Positions 54,464-62,448 of a stretch of 64,000 nucleotides of DNA are shown here, piece by piece. Both the position numbers and the translations under genes were made by a program. This stretch comes from JBFGJH01 sp041586155. Lineage in GTDB: Bacteria > Actinomycetota > Acidimicrobiia > Spongiisociales > JAENVV01. Position 1 is the stretch's first letter; every line of letters starts with the position of its first letter. The stretch is from NCBI GenBank assembly GCA_041586155.1, contig JBFHAT010000005.1, positions 36,029 to 100,028 of the forward strand, written 5' to 3'. Below the pieces are notes generated by a model. It was given only the letters and a program-made list of their open reading frames with translations. It searched no databases and was not told where the DNA came from.

Positions 54464-54563
54464 ATTCATTTTGCCCACGCTCGGTGAGGAGACTACCGCG
54501 GTGAGAGGGAGTCGGAAGCGGACCGGTTGCGGGGAACAGGTGACAACGGCATACTGTGCGCCG

Positions 54564-54599
54564 ATGTTCGACACCACGCCGACGATCATTATCAACTGA
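54564..54599 (+). CDS. cimA leader peptide with three Ile codons
   Basis: An 11-codon frame, MFDTTPTIIIN then TGA, precedes cimA by 68 nt. Three consecutive Ile codons (54585-54593) and three Thr codons stand near its end. Citramalate synthase begins the threonine-independent route to isoleucine, so Ile is the fitting signal. A GTG at 54540 in the same frame would give a 19-residue version. Two hairpins follow, the second a strong terminator. Confidence 0.65.
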   Translation: MFDTTPTIIIN

Positions 54600-54651
54600 G
54601 CGCATACCCCTCGTATGCGCGACCAACCTCTCGCCCGGCGAGAGGTTTTTT
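54600..54651 (+). terminator. cimA attenuator: two hairpins ending in an intrinsic terminator
   Basis: Hairpin 1 is GCGCATAC (54600-54607) with GTATGCGC (54613-54620), loop of 5. Hairpin 2 is AACCTCTCGC (54625-54634) with GCGAGAGGTT (54638-54647), loop of 3, ending in a run of six T (54646-54651). A ribosome stalled at the Ile codons would block hairpin 1, freeing GCGA (54619-54622) to pair with TCGC (54631-54634) and disrupt the terminator. That pairing is short. Confidence 0.72.
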
Positions 54652-54667
54652 GATGGGAGCTTGCACG

Positions 54668-56230
54668 ATGACCCTCGAGATCTACGACACGACGCTTCGG
54701 GACGGCAGCCAGCAGGAAGGCATCTCGCTGACCGTCAGCGACAAGCTGCGCATTGCTCGCCTGCTCGATGATCTGGGCGTTCACTACATCGAGGGTGGTT
54801 GGCCGGGAGCCAATCCGAAGGACGACGAGTTCTTCGCCCGAGCCCGTTCAGAGCTCCCCTTGGCCAACTCGCACCTCGTGGCGTTCGGATCCACTCGCCG
54901 CCCCCGTGGCTCGGTATCCGACGATGCCCAACTCACTGCGCTCTTGGCCGCCGAGACCGAGACCATCTGCATCGTCGGCAAAGCCTGGGACTATCACGTC
55001 CGGGAGGCGCTCCGATCCGATCTGGATGAAGGGCTGGCGATGGTCGGGGAAAGCATTGCATTCTTGAAGAAGCATGATCGACGGGCATTCTTCGATGCCG
55101 AGCATTTCTTCGACGGCTACGCAGCCAATCCAGAATTCGCAATGGCCGTGCTGCAAGCAGCGGTGGATGCCGGCGCCGAGCGACTCGTACTGTGCGACAC
55201 CAATGGAGGCCGGCTTCCTCACGAGATCACGCAGGTGATCGGCCAAGTCCAGGCCCGATTCGGTCCCGACCAGGTAGGGGTTCACTTCCACAACGATGCC
55301 GGAACGGCGGTCGCATCCTCGCTCGCTGCGGTCGATCTGGGTGTTCGCCAAGTCCAGGGCTGCATCAACGGATACGGCGAACGAACCGGAAACACGGATC
55401 TGTCTACCCTCCTGCCCGACCTCGCCCTCAAGATGGGCCGACGAGTGATCCCACCTCAGCGACTGGAGATGCTTGCTCCGATCGCCCACCACGTCGCCGA
55501 GGTCGTGAACATCGCACTGGACCCCCACCACCCGTACGTCGGTTCGTCGGCATTCACCCACAAAGCCGGTCTGCACACCTCGGCGCTCGCTCGCCGGCCG
55601 GACGCCTACGAGCACACGAACCCGACGGCGGTAGGAAACCACACTCGCATGGTTGTCTCCGAGCTGGCCGGGAAAGCGAGCATCGTGAGCAAGGCCAGCG
55701 AACTGGGACTGGACATCGACGACGACCTCGCACGCAGCATCATCGAGCGGGTGAAGGAGTTGGAGCATCGCGGCTTTCACTTCGAAGCCGCCGACGGGTC
55801 GTTCGAGCTGCTCGTGCGGGAGATGACCGGCTGGAAGCAGCCGTTCTTCGAGCTCGAATCGTTCCGCGCATACACGGAACGACGGGCCGACGAAGAGGTG
55901 GTCGCCGAGGCGACCGTGAAGGTGATCGTAGACGGTAGGCGCGTCATCACGACCGGGGAGGGCACGGGCCCCGTGCATGCACTCGACCAGGCGCTGCGAG
56001 CGGCGCTCAGCTCGGCGTACCCTCGGATCAGCGAGCTGAGGCTCACGGACTATCGGGTCCGGGTGCTCGATTCATCTGACGGGACCGGCGCTCGGGTCCG
56101 GGTGCTGCTCGAAACGAGTGACCACACAGACGCATGGGGAACGATCGGCGTCCATGAGAACGTCATCGAGGCGTCGTGGGAGGCACTGACCGAAGGGTTG
56201 ATCGTCGGGCTGCTCAGAAGCGCCGAGTGA
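54668..56230 (+). CDS. cimA: (R)-citramalate synthase
   Basis: A 520-residue enzyme of the isopropylmalate/citramalate synthase family, condensing pyruvate and acetyl-CoA to citramalate for isoleucine. The N-terminal barrel has TTLRDGSQQEG (9-19), EGGWPGANPKD, the metal histidines in VGVHFHNDAG and GERTGNTDL. The linker has FTHKAGLHTSAL, and a C-terminal regulatory domain follows (about 400-515). The GGWPG and KDDEFF features favour citramalate over isopropylmalate synthase. The ATG at 54668 has GGGAG 8 nt upstream. Confidence 0.92.
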   Translation: MTLEIYDTTLRDGSQQEGISLTVSDKLRIARLLDDLGVHYIEGGWPGANPKDDEFFARARSELPLANSHLVAFGSTRRPRGSVSDDAQLTALLAAETETICIVGKAWDYHVREALRSDLDEGLAMVGESIAFLKKHDRRAFFDAEHFFDGYAANPEFAMAVLQAAVDAGAERLVLCDTNGGRLPHEITQVIGQVQARFGPDQVGVHFHNDAGTAVASSLAAVDLGVRQVQGCINGYGERTGNTDLSTLLPDLALKMGRRVIPPQRLEMLAPIAHHVAEVVNIALDPHHPYVGSSAFTHKAGLHTSALARRPDAYEHTNPTAVGNHTRMVVSELAGKASIVSKASELGLDIDDDLARSIIERVKELEHRGFHFEAADGSFELLVREMTGWKQPFFELESFRAYTERRADEEVVAEATVKVIVDGRRVITTGEGTGPVHALDQALRAALSSAYPRISELRLTDYRVRVLDSSDGTGARVRVLLETSDHTDAWGTIGVHENVIEASWEALTEGLIVGLLRSAE

Positions 56231-56868
56231 GGGGAGCCGTCAAGGTCGCTTCCTACCTTCTGGTTGCGGCGTGTACCTACACCGCTCCGCCGACGACAAC
56301 CCCGCCCTCGACCTCGGCGCCCCCTCCCCCAACGACCGCGCTCCCTGCTCCACCCGAGACATCGGCGATCGAGGAAGTCGCTCCGAGTCCGCTCGACGGA
56401 TATCGGATCATCGACGTCGACCAGATCCCGATCGCGATTCCCATCGACTGGGAAGTGCTGGAGGAGGCAGACGCCGTCCGTCTCGGCAGGATCGGCGGCG
56501 CCAACAACCCTCAGATCGACCCCTACCTGGGCGAGACGCCACCGCTGCTCGTGGCGGTCGGAACGGACTCGGGCTATCGACCGAACGTGAACGTCACGAG
56601 GCTTGTCGCAGCTACTCCTGCGGGGGCGTTGGAGACGTTCGGCGCCGTTCTCGCTGCTGCCGGCGGGGAGATCGAAATGCGGGGCACGCTGCCCGAAGGC
56701 GGAACACTGATCGAGTACCGCCTGCCGCTGACGGGAGCGGAGACGGTCATCGCCCATGGCACGGCACTCGTGCTCGAATCGGGCTACGAGATCGTGGTCT
56801 CGACCACCAGCAGAACCGACACCGATCGAATGGTTCGTGCGATCCGAACGGCTCTGGCCGTGCGCTAG
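56227..56868 (+). CDS. Small lipoprotein of unknown function
   Basis: A 213-residue lipoprotein. GTG 56227 overlaps the cimA stop (GTGA), so translation is coupled. The signal is short; LLVAAC puts the lipidated Cys at 16. A Pro/Thr-rich linker (TTTPPSTSAPPPP) leads to a domain with IPIAIPIDWEVL and GTLIEYRLPLTG. I do not recognise the fold. The final 4 nt overlap the convergent Nudix gene. Confidence 0.65.
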   Translation: MRGAVKVASYLLVAACTYTAPPTTTPPSTSAPPPPTTALPAPPETSAIEEVAPSPLDGYRIIDVDQIPIAIPIDWEVLEEADAVRLGRIGGANNPQIDPYLGETPPLLVAVGTDSGYRPNVNVTRLVAATPAGALETFGAVLAAAGGEIEMRGTLPEGGTLIEYRLPLTGAETVIAHGTALVLESGYEIVVSTTSRTDTDRMVRAIRTALAVR

Positions 56869-57428
56869 TCGAGGCCCAGCAAACGGCGCACCATCGTCGC
56901 CGTGGCTCCCCACAGAACGTCGCCGTCGATGTCGAAGAACCAGATCTTGCGGCCGCTCCAAGCTTCATATCTCCACTGCTCGCCGTCGGAGAGCGACGCC
57001 ACGGTCGGCAACAACACCTTGTCGACTTCGCGCTCCGACGGCGTGAACACCGGGCCGGCGGGCAGCCGCCCGACGACCGGAACCACGAACAGCTCGAACT
57101 CCACCGTGTGAATCGGCTCCAAGAACCCGAGAATGTCGACCTGCGCAGGGTCGATGCCCATCTCCTCATGTGCCTCGCGTAGCGCCGTGTCGATCGGACC
57201 GCGATCACCCGGATCGGGCCGCCCTCCCGGGAACGCGAGATGGCCGGCATGAGTGGGCATGGTCATCGGTCGCTTGGTGAGCACCAGCCGCGTCTCGGGG
57301 CCGTCCGGATAGAGGGCCAGCAGCACGGCCGCGTACGGCTGGCCCTCGCTGGGCGGCACCACCGCCGGTTTCAAACCGGGAAACGACCAGGTCACGAACG
57401 CATAGTAGGTCGCACCGCCAGAGTGCAT
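56865..57428 (-). CDS. Nudix hydrolase, CoA pyrophosphatase type
   Basis: A 187-residue Nudix enzyme. LTKRPMTMPTHAGHLAFPGG is the CoA-type prefix motif, and the Nudix box in GGRPDPGDRG through REAHEEMGI is complete (REUxEE: REAHEE). Such enzymes split CoA or oxidised CoA into phosphopantetheine and 3',5'-ADP. The ATG at 57428 is preferred because a gene on the other strand starts at 57464. Confidence 0.87.
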   Translation of the reverse strand: MHSGGATYYAFVTWSFPGLKPAVVPPSEGQPYAAVLLALYPDGPETRLVLTKRPMTMPTHAGHLAFPGGRPDPGDRGPIDTALREAHEEMGIDPAQVDILGFLEPIHTVEFELFVVPVVGRLPAGPVFTPSEREVDKVLLPTVASLSDGEQWRYEAWSGRKIWFFDIDGDVLWGATATMVRRLLGLD

Positions 57429-57463
57429 CGCAGCCGGACACGAATCGAATAGGCTCCCTGGCG

Positions 57464-58060
57464 ATGGACCTCGAACCGGAGTCACGCCACACCCGACGCT
57501 TCGAGCTACGGCCCTTTCGCAAGAGGGACGCGGAGCCGCTGCTGGACGCGGTGGTGGCATCGCTTACCGACCTGCACAAGTGGCTCCCGTGGGCTCACCT
57601 GGGCTACAACCGTATGGACGCCACCCGCTACGTACGTGAGACCGCCAAAGCGTGGCGGGAGGGCCGGGCCTACGACTTCGCCATTCGCCGTCATGACGAC
57701 GCCGACTACCACGTCGGCAACATCTCGATCTGGCACGTTTCCCGACCGTTCCGAGTCGGGGAGATCGGGTACTGGGTGCGCTCTGATGAAACCAGTCGGG
57801 GCGTCGGGACCGAAGTGACTGCCCGGCTGGTACAAGTGGGTTTCGAAGAGCTGAACTTGCACCGGATCGTCCTCCGGATTGCCATCGGCAACCGGGGCAG
57901 CGAGCGGATCGCCGAAAAGCTGGGGTTCACGAGGGAAGGCATCCTGCGCGAAGAGATCAAGGTCGCGGGGGCCTGGCTCGATCACACGGTGTACAGCTTG
58001 CTCGAGGATGAGTTCGACCGGCGTCGCCAGGACTACGAGCGCGTGTCGGGCTCGCCGTGA
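57464..58060 (+). CDS. GNAT acetyltransferase, RimJ/RimL-like
   Basis: A 198-residue acetyltransferase. FELRPFRKRDAEPLL begins the fold, GEIGYWVRSDETSRGVGTE contains the acetyl-CoA binding loop (R/QxxGxG/A: RGVGTE) and NLHRIVLRIAIGNRGSERI is typical of RimJ/RimL proteins. It may acetylate a ribosomal protein N-terminus or a small molecule. The last 28 nt overlap the convergent lrp-type gene. Confidence 0.88.
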   Translation: MDLEPESRHTRRFELRPFRKRDAEPLLDAVVASLTDLHKWLPWAHLGYNRMDATRYVRETAKAWREGRAYDFAIRRHDDADYHVGNISIWHVSRPFRVGEIGYWVRSDETSRGVGTEVTARLVQVGFEELNLHRIVLRIAIGNRGSERIAEKLGFTREGILREEIKVAGAWLDHTVYSLLEDEFDRRRQDYERVSGSP

Positions 58061-58560
58061 CCGGCTCGTGTGACGACACGCTCGGTCACCGAGGATGAGG
58101 TCACGATGTTCGTGATCGTTTCGCCATAGGGCCTGAGTTCGTCGAGCAGCGCCTCGAGGTGATGGGTCGAGCGGACGATGGCGCGGATGACGTGACTTTC
58201 GCTGCCGGTGACTCGGTGACACTCCAGGACTTCAGGGAGCGTCGTGACCACGGCATCGACCTTCCGGTCTGCCTCGCCCGTCGCCTTGAGGCGGATGACC
58301 GCCAGGATCGGAAAACCGAGCGCTTCGTGATCGATGACCGGTCGGTAGCCGGTGATGAGCCCGGCCACCTCCATGCGCCGCATCCGCTCAGCTACGGCCG
58401 GCGCCGTCAAGCCCACCGCTTCGCCGAGCTCCTTGTACGAGGCCCGAGCATCGCGCTGCAGCGCCTCCAACAGGAGCCATCCGACGTCGTCGAGCCTGGC
58501 CGAGATCGTCTTCTTCTTGCGATCCGAAGCCGCCGAGCGCCCGGCCTTCCGGTCAACCAT
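58033..58560 (-). CDS. Lrp/AsnC-family transcriptional regulator
   Basis: A 175-residue regulator with an N-terminal basic extension, an HTH domain (LDDVGWLLLEALQRDARASY and KELGEAVGLTAPAVAERM, about 23-62) and a C-terminal RAM ligand-binding domain (about 90-165), with GYRPVIDHEALGFPI between. Lrp proteins sense amino acids. Nothing nearby is an obvious target, although cimA for isoleucine synthesis is 2 kb away. It is convergent with the acetyltransferase. Confidence 0.9.
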   Translation of the reverse strand: MVDRKAGRSAASDRKKKTISARLDDVGWLLLEALQRDARASYKELGEAVGLTAPAVAERMRRMEVAGLITGYRPVIDHEALGFPILAVIRLKATGEADRKVDAVVTTLPEVLECHRVTGSESHVIRAIVRSTHHLEALLDELRPYGETITNIVTSSSVTERVVTRAGHGEPDTRS

Positions 58561-58700
58561 GATTCTCTCAGTCTATCCGCAATTCACTAATGATTCCAAA
58601 GTCTTGCTACCGAGATGGCTGATAAGCGTGGGCGAGCGAGGCTCAAGGGGTTGATATCATCGGCCGATCAATAGAGACGTTTCTCGACAAGGAGCACCCC

Positions 58701-58859
58701 ATGAGCAGATTCGACGATGCGTTCGAACGGCTCCTGGCGGCGTGGAGGCACCATCAGGATCTCCGCGCTGCGGGAGCGTCGATCGCAGATTTGTACGCCT
58801 CGCGCGCCCGCCTCGACGAGGCTCGCACCTTCGCCGCCCTCGGGCGTCTCGGCAGCTGA
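58701..58859 (+). CDS. Small helical protein, 52 residues
   Basis: An intact frame from ATG 58701 to TGA 58859 gives 52 residues, rich in Ala, Arg and Leu: it begins MSRFDDAFERLLAAWR and ends FAALGRLGS. AAGGAG precedes the ATG by 7 nt, and a strong terminator follows 12 bp after the stop. It is probably a helical hairpin. I do not recognise a family. The palindrome ATCGGCCGAT (58659-58668) lies upstream. Confidence 0.7.
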   Translation: MSRFDDAFERLLAAWRHHQDLRAAGASIADLYASRARLDEARTFAALGRLGS

Positions 58860-58871
58860 AATCCCAGAAAC

Positions 58872-58909
58872 AAAAGAGGGCGGACCCGGCGGGTCCGCCC
58901 TCTTTTTTT
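58872..58909. terminator. Bidirectional intrinsic terminator
   Basis: A perfect 16-bp stem (58872-58887 with 58891-58906), 3-nt loop, followed by T's to 58909 on the plus strand and preceded by A's for the minus strand. It ends both the small gene (+) and groEL (-). Confidence 0.92.
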
Positions 58910-58923
58910 GTCTCTGATGCGGG

Positions 58924-60552
58924 TCAGAAGCCCATGTCGTGATCGTGACCGCCACCGCCGGGCATTGCAGGAGCATCCTCCTTCTGCTCGGCGATCAGCG
59001 CCTCGGTAGTGAGAAGGAGAGCCGCGATCGATGCGGCATTCTGCACGGTCGAACGGGTCACCTTTGCGGGGTCGGGGACGCCGGCTGCCAGCATGTCCAC
59101 GTACTCGCCACCGGCTGCATCGAAGCCCACGGCGCCTTCTGCGCTCCGGACCTTCTCCACGACGACGCCACCCTCGTAGCCGGCGTTCACCGCGATCTGA
59201 CGGAGCGGCTCCTCCAGCGCACGGCGCACGATCGCACGACCGACCTTCTCCTCGTCGGTTCCGCCGCGCAACTTGTCGACTGCCGCCTGGGCCCTCAACA
59301 ACGTCACACCGCCTCCGGGAACGATGCCTTCCTCCACCGCAGCTCGAGTCGCCGATACGGCATCCTCGATCCGATGCTTCTTCTCCTTGAGTTCGACCTC
59401 GGTGGCTGCGCCTACCTTGATGACGACGACGCCACCCGACAGCTTGGCCAGCCTCTCCTGGAGCTTCTCCCGATCCCAGTCAGAATCGGAGTTGTCGATT
59501 TCGCGCTCGATCTGCTTGATCCGAGCAGCGACGTCGGTATCGACACCGGCTCCATCGACGATGGTCGTGTTGTCTTTGGTGATGATGACCCGCCGAGCCT
59601 GCCCGAGCATGTCGACAGTCACACCGTCGAGCTTGAGACCCACCTCCTCGGAGATGACGGTCCCACCGGTGAGAATGGCGATGTCCTGCATCATGGCCTT
59701 GCGCCGCTCGCCGAAACCGGGGGCTTTGACGGCCACCGAAGCGAACACGCCCCGGATCTTGTTGACAACCAGCACCGCCAAGGCCTCACCCTCGACGTCC
59801 TCAGCGAGGACCATGAGCGGCTTGCCCGACTGCTGCACCTTCTCGAGCACCGGAAGTAGGTCGTTCACCGAGCTGATCTTCTGGTTGGCGATCAGGATGT
59901 ACGGACTGTCGAGCACCGCCTCCTGGCTGTCGGGGTCGGTGATGAAGTACGGCGAGATGTAGCCCTTGTCGAACTGCATGCCCTCGGTGAACTCGAGCTC
60001 GATGCCGAAGGTCTGCCCGTCCTCGACGGTGATCACACCATCCTTGCCGACCTTGTCCATGGCCTCGGAGATCTTGCGTCCGATCTCCTTGTCGGCGGCC
60101 GAGATGGCGGCCACGTTGGCGATCTCATCGTTGGTGTCGACCGACTTGGCGAAGTCGCGGATGAACTCGACCACCTTCTCCACGGCCTGCTCGATGCCGA
60201 GCTTCAGACCCATCGGGTTGGAGCCGGCGGCCACGTTGCGCAATCCTTCACGCACCATCGCCTGAGCCAGCACCGTAGCGGTGGTCGTGCCGTCGCCGGC
60301 AACATCGTTGGTCTTCGTCGCCACCTCTTTGGCGAGCTGGGCACCCATGTTCTCGTAGGGATCGTCCAGCTCGATCTCTTTGGCGATGGTCACGCCGTCG
60401 TTGGTGATGGTGGGGGCACCCCACTTCTTCTCCAGCACGACGTTGCGGCCCTTGGGCCCGAGCGTCACCTTGACCACATTGGCCAGCTTGTTCACGCCCT
60501 CTTCCAGCCCGTGGCGGGCATCCTCGTTGAAGCGAAGTTCCTTCGCTGCCAT
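58924..60552 (-). CDS. groEL: Chaperonin GroEL
   Basis: A 542-residue chaperonin subunit. TLGPKGRNVVLEKKWG, the ATP motif GDGTTTATVLAQAM, GMQFDKGYISPYF, APGFGERRKAM and VEEGIVPGGGVTLL are as expected. The tail ends GGGGHDHDMGF rather than a plain Gly-Gly-Met repeat. With GroES it folds proteins in a closed chamber. It follows groES by 15 bp under the CIRCE operators and ends at the bidirectional terminator. Confidence 0.97.
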   Translation of the reverse strand: MAAKELRFNEDARHGLEEGVNKLANVVKVTLGPKGRNVVLEKKWGAPTITNDGVTIAKEIELDDPYENMGAQLAKEVATKTNDVAGDGTTTATVLAQAMVREGLRNVAAGSNPMGLKLGIEQAVEKVVEFIRDFAKSVDTNDEIANVAAISAADKEIGRKISEAMDKVGKDGVITVEDGQTFGIELEFTEGMQFDKGYISPYFITDPDSQEAVLDSPYILIANQKISSVNDLLPVLEKVQQSGKPLMVLAEDVEGEALAVLVVNKIRGVFASVAVKAPGFGERRKAMMQDIAILTGGTVISEEVGLKLDGVTVDMLGQARRVIITKDNTTIVDGAGVDTDVAARIKQIEREIDNSDSDWDREKLQERLAKLSGGVVVIKVGAATEVELKEKKHRIEDAVSATRAAVEEGIVPGGGVTLLRAQAAVDKLRGGTDEEKVGRAIVRRALEEPLRQIAVNAGYEGGVVVEKVRSAEGAVGFDAAGGEYVDMLAAGVPDPAKVTRSTVQNAASIAALLLTTEALIAEQKEDAPAMPGGGGHDHDMGF

Positions 60553-60567
60553 GTTTCCTCCTGCGAC

Positions 60568-60858
60568 CTACGCGACCACGGCGAGCAGATCACGGGACGA
60601 GAGCACGAGGTAATCAGCGCCCTCTACCTTGATCTCCGTGCCGCCGTATTTCGCATATACGACCTTTTGACCTACTTCGACATCGACGGGGATCCTGTCG
60701 CCGTTGTCGTTCAACGCACCGGGTCCTACCGCCAGCACCTCACCAATCTGGGGCTTTTCCTTGGCGGTGTCCGGGATCACGAGGCCGGAAGCGGTACGGG
60801 CTTCCAGCTCCTCGAGCGCCTTGACAACCACACGGTCCCCGAGAGGCTGAAGGTTCAT
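60568..60858 (-). CDS. groES: Co-chaperonin GroES
   Basis: A 96-residue co-chaperonin: LQPLGDRVVVKALE at the N-terminus, the mobile-loop region TASGLVIPDTAKEKPQIG (22-40), and YAKYGGTEIK and DYLVLSSRDLLAVV at the C-terminus. AAGGAGG precedes the ATG. It is the first gene of groESL and lies 26 nt from the perfect CIRCE, so it is HrcA-controlled. Confidence 0.97.
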   Translation of the reverse strand: MNLQPLGDRVVVKALEELEARTASGLVIPDTAKEKPQIGEVLAVGPGALNDNGDRIPVDVEVGQKVVYAKYGGTEIKVEGADYLVLSSRDLLAVVA

Positions 60859-60883
60859 GCCTTATCCTCCTTGAGAAGACGAC

Positions 60884-60910
60884 TTAGCACTCTCGAATAA
60901 AGAGTGCTAA
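60884..60910. promoter_or_regulatory. CIRCE element (HrcA operator), perfect
   Basis: TTAGCACTC (60884-60892), a 9-nt spacer and GAGTGCTAA (60902-60910): the exact CIRCE consensus recognised by the HrcA repressor. It lies in the groES leader. hrcA itself is not in the window. Confidence 0.96.
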
Positions 60911-60915
60911 GAAAT

Positions 60916-60942
60916 GTAGCACTCTCGTTCCTCGACTGCTAA
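60916..60942. promoter_or_regulatory. Second CIRCE element, one mismatch per arm
   Basis: GTAGCACTC (60916-60924), 9-nt spacer, GACTGCTAA (60934-60942). Each arm differs from the consensus at one base. It sits 5 bp from the first CIRCE and 5 bp after the tsaD stop. Confidence 0.8.
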
Positions 60943-60947
60943 CCCGG

Positions 60948-61955
60948 TCAGGCGAGCCGCAGACCCGAATCGGCCCGCGCGTCCCACGCCGTGTAGTGGC
61001 CTTCTGCCAGCCAGTGAGCTCCAGCGGCGCCGATCATGGCACCGTTGTCCGTGCACAGTGCGGGTGGGGGAAGGAACAAGCCGATGCCCCGTCGATCGGC
61101 TTCTGTCTGCAGCTTGGCTCGGAGGCGAGTGTTGGCCAACACTCCACCCCCGCCACCGACCGAGGTTGCGCCGGTGTCTTCGACGGCGTTCAAGGTCTTC
61201 TCGACGAGCGCATCGACGATGGCTTCTTGGATGGAGGCTGCAACATCCGGCAACGGGGGCAGCGTTCCCGCTTCCTTGTGCTTCTCCAAGAAGGTGGTGA
61301 CAGAGGTTTTCAGCCCCGAAAACGAAAGATCGTGCCGGCGATCCTTCAGCGCCCGGGGGAACCTGATGGCGTCGGGGTCTCCATCGGCTGCTGCAGCGTC
61401 GATGGCCGGGCCACCGGGGTACCCAAGGCCCATGTAGCGTGCCAGCTTGTCGAAGGCCTCTCCGGCTGCGTCGTCGATGGTCTGGCCAAGGATCCGGTAG
61501 CTGCCCCACGCCTCGACATGCACGATCTGACTGTGGCCGCCCGAAGCGAGCAGCACGACGGCGGGAGGCTGGAAGTCGGGCATGGTGAGGCGGGGCGCGA
61601 ACAGGTGTCCCTCCATGTGGTCGACACCGATGAACGGCAGCTGCCGGGCCCATGCTGTGGCCTTGGCGAAGGAGAAGCCGACCAACAAGCATCCAATGAG
61701 GCCGGGACCTTGTGTTGCAGCCACGCCGTCCAAGTCGTCGGGATGAACACCCGCTTCGGCCAGCGCTCGGTGGGTGAGGGCTCGGATCGACTCTACGTGC
61801 GCCCGCGCCGCCACCTCGGGTACGACTCCCCCGAATCGAGCGTGGGCGTCGACCTGCGACGCCAGCACGTTCGACAGCGGCTCCATTCCCCGCACCACCG
61901 CGACCGCCGTCTCATCGCAGCTCGTCTCGAACGCCAGCACGGTCGGCTCAACCAT
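60948..61955 (-). CDS. tsaD: TsaD, tRNA t6A threonylcarbamoyltransferase subunit
   Basis: A 335-residue ASKHA-fold protein. The metal ligands are in HMEGH (H-x-E-G-H). VLAFETSCDETAVAV, ATQGPGLIGCLLVG and the C-terminal ALCTDNGAMIG are family marks. With TsaB and TsaE it transfers threonylcarbamoyl to A37 of ANN-decoding tRNAs. It overlaps rimI by 8 nt. It is last in the tsaE-tsaB-rimI-tsaD run, followed by the CIRCE-groESL region. Confidence 0.96.
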   Translation of the reverse strand: MVEPTVLAFETSCDETAVAVVRGMEPLSNVLASQVDAHARFGGVVPEVAARAHVESIRALTHRALAEAGVHPDDLDGVAATQGPGLIGCLLVGFSFAKATAWARQLPFIGVDHMEGHLFAPRLTMPDFQPPAVVLLASGGHSQIVHVEAWGSYRILGQTIDDAAGEAFDKLARYMGLGYPGGPAIDAAAADGDPDAIRFPRALKDRRHDLSFSGLKTSVTTFLEKHKEAGTLPPLPDVAASIQEAIVDALVEKTLNAVEDTGATSVGGGGGVLANTRLRAKLQTEADRRGIGLFLPPPALCTDNGAMIGAAGAHWLAEGHYTAWDARADSGLRLA

Positions 61956-62448
61956 CGAGTTCCTTCCCGATCGAGTCGAGTCGCTGACGGTACTCTTCGC
62001 CGTCGATATCGGTGACCCACATGATCAACGCATCTTCTGTGATGTAGTAGTCCTTGCGGACCCCCACGGGGGCCATCCCGAAGCGCCGGTACAGCGCCTG
62101 GGCTGGCAGGTTGGATGACCGCACCTCCAATGTGAGGTGTTTCGCACCTGCGTCGACCGCCGCGTTGGCGAGGCGCATCATCAGGCGAGTTCCCAGCCCG
62201 TTCCCTCGTTCGGCCTCCGAGACGGCAATGGTCGTGATATGGGCCTCGTCTCCTACCACCATCATGCCGCCATACCCCACCAAGCGCCCGTCGGTCTCCA
62301 CTGCAGCGAGATAGGTGCGGCCAGGCTGGCGCAACTCGTCTTCGAACACCCGGCGCGACCATGGCGTGTCGTAGATGGCCTGTTCGAGCACCACCACCTG
62401 ATCGAGGTGGGCTTCCTCGAGGGGCCGAACCGTGATCAATCCGACCAT
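61948..62448 (-). CDS. rimI: RimI-like ribosomal protein S18 N-acetyltransferase
   Basis: A 166-residue GNAT enzyme. TIAVSEAERGNGLGTRLM holds the acetyl-CoA loop (RGNGLG), EVRSSNLPAQALYRRFGM is a RimI-type block, and the C-terminal DYYITEDALIMWV region is present. RimI acetylates the N-terminal Ala of ribosomal protein S18 in E. coli. Overlaps with tsaB (13 nt) and tsaD (8 nt) give strict co-translation. Confidence 0.92.
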   Translation of the reverse strand: MVGLITVRPLEEAHLDQVVVLEQAIYDTPWSRRVFEDELRQPGRTYLAAVETDGRLVGYGGMMVVGDEAHITTIAVSEAERGNGLGTRLMMRLANAAVDAGAKHLTLEVRSSNLPAQALYRRFGMAPVGVRKDYYITEDALIMWVTDIDGEEYRQRLDSIGKELDG

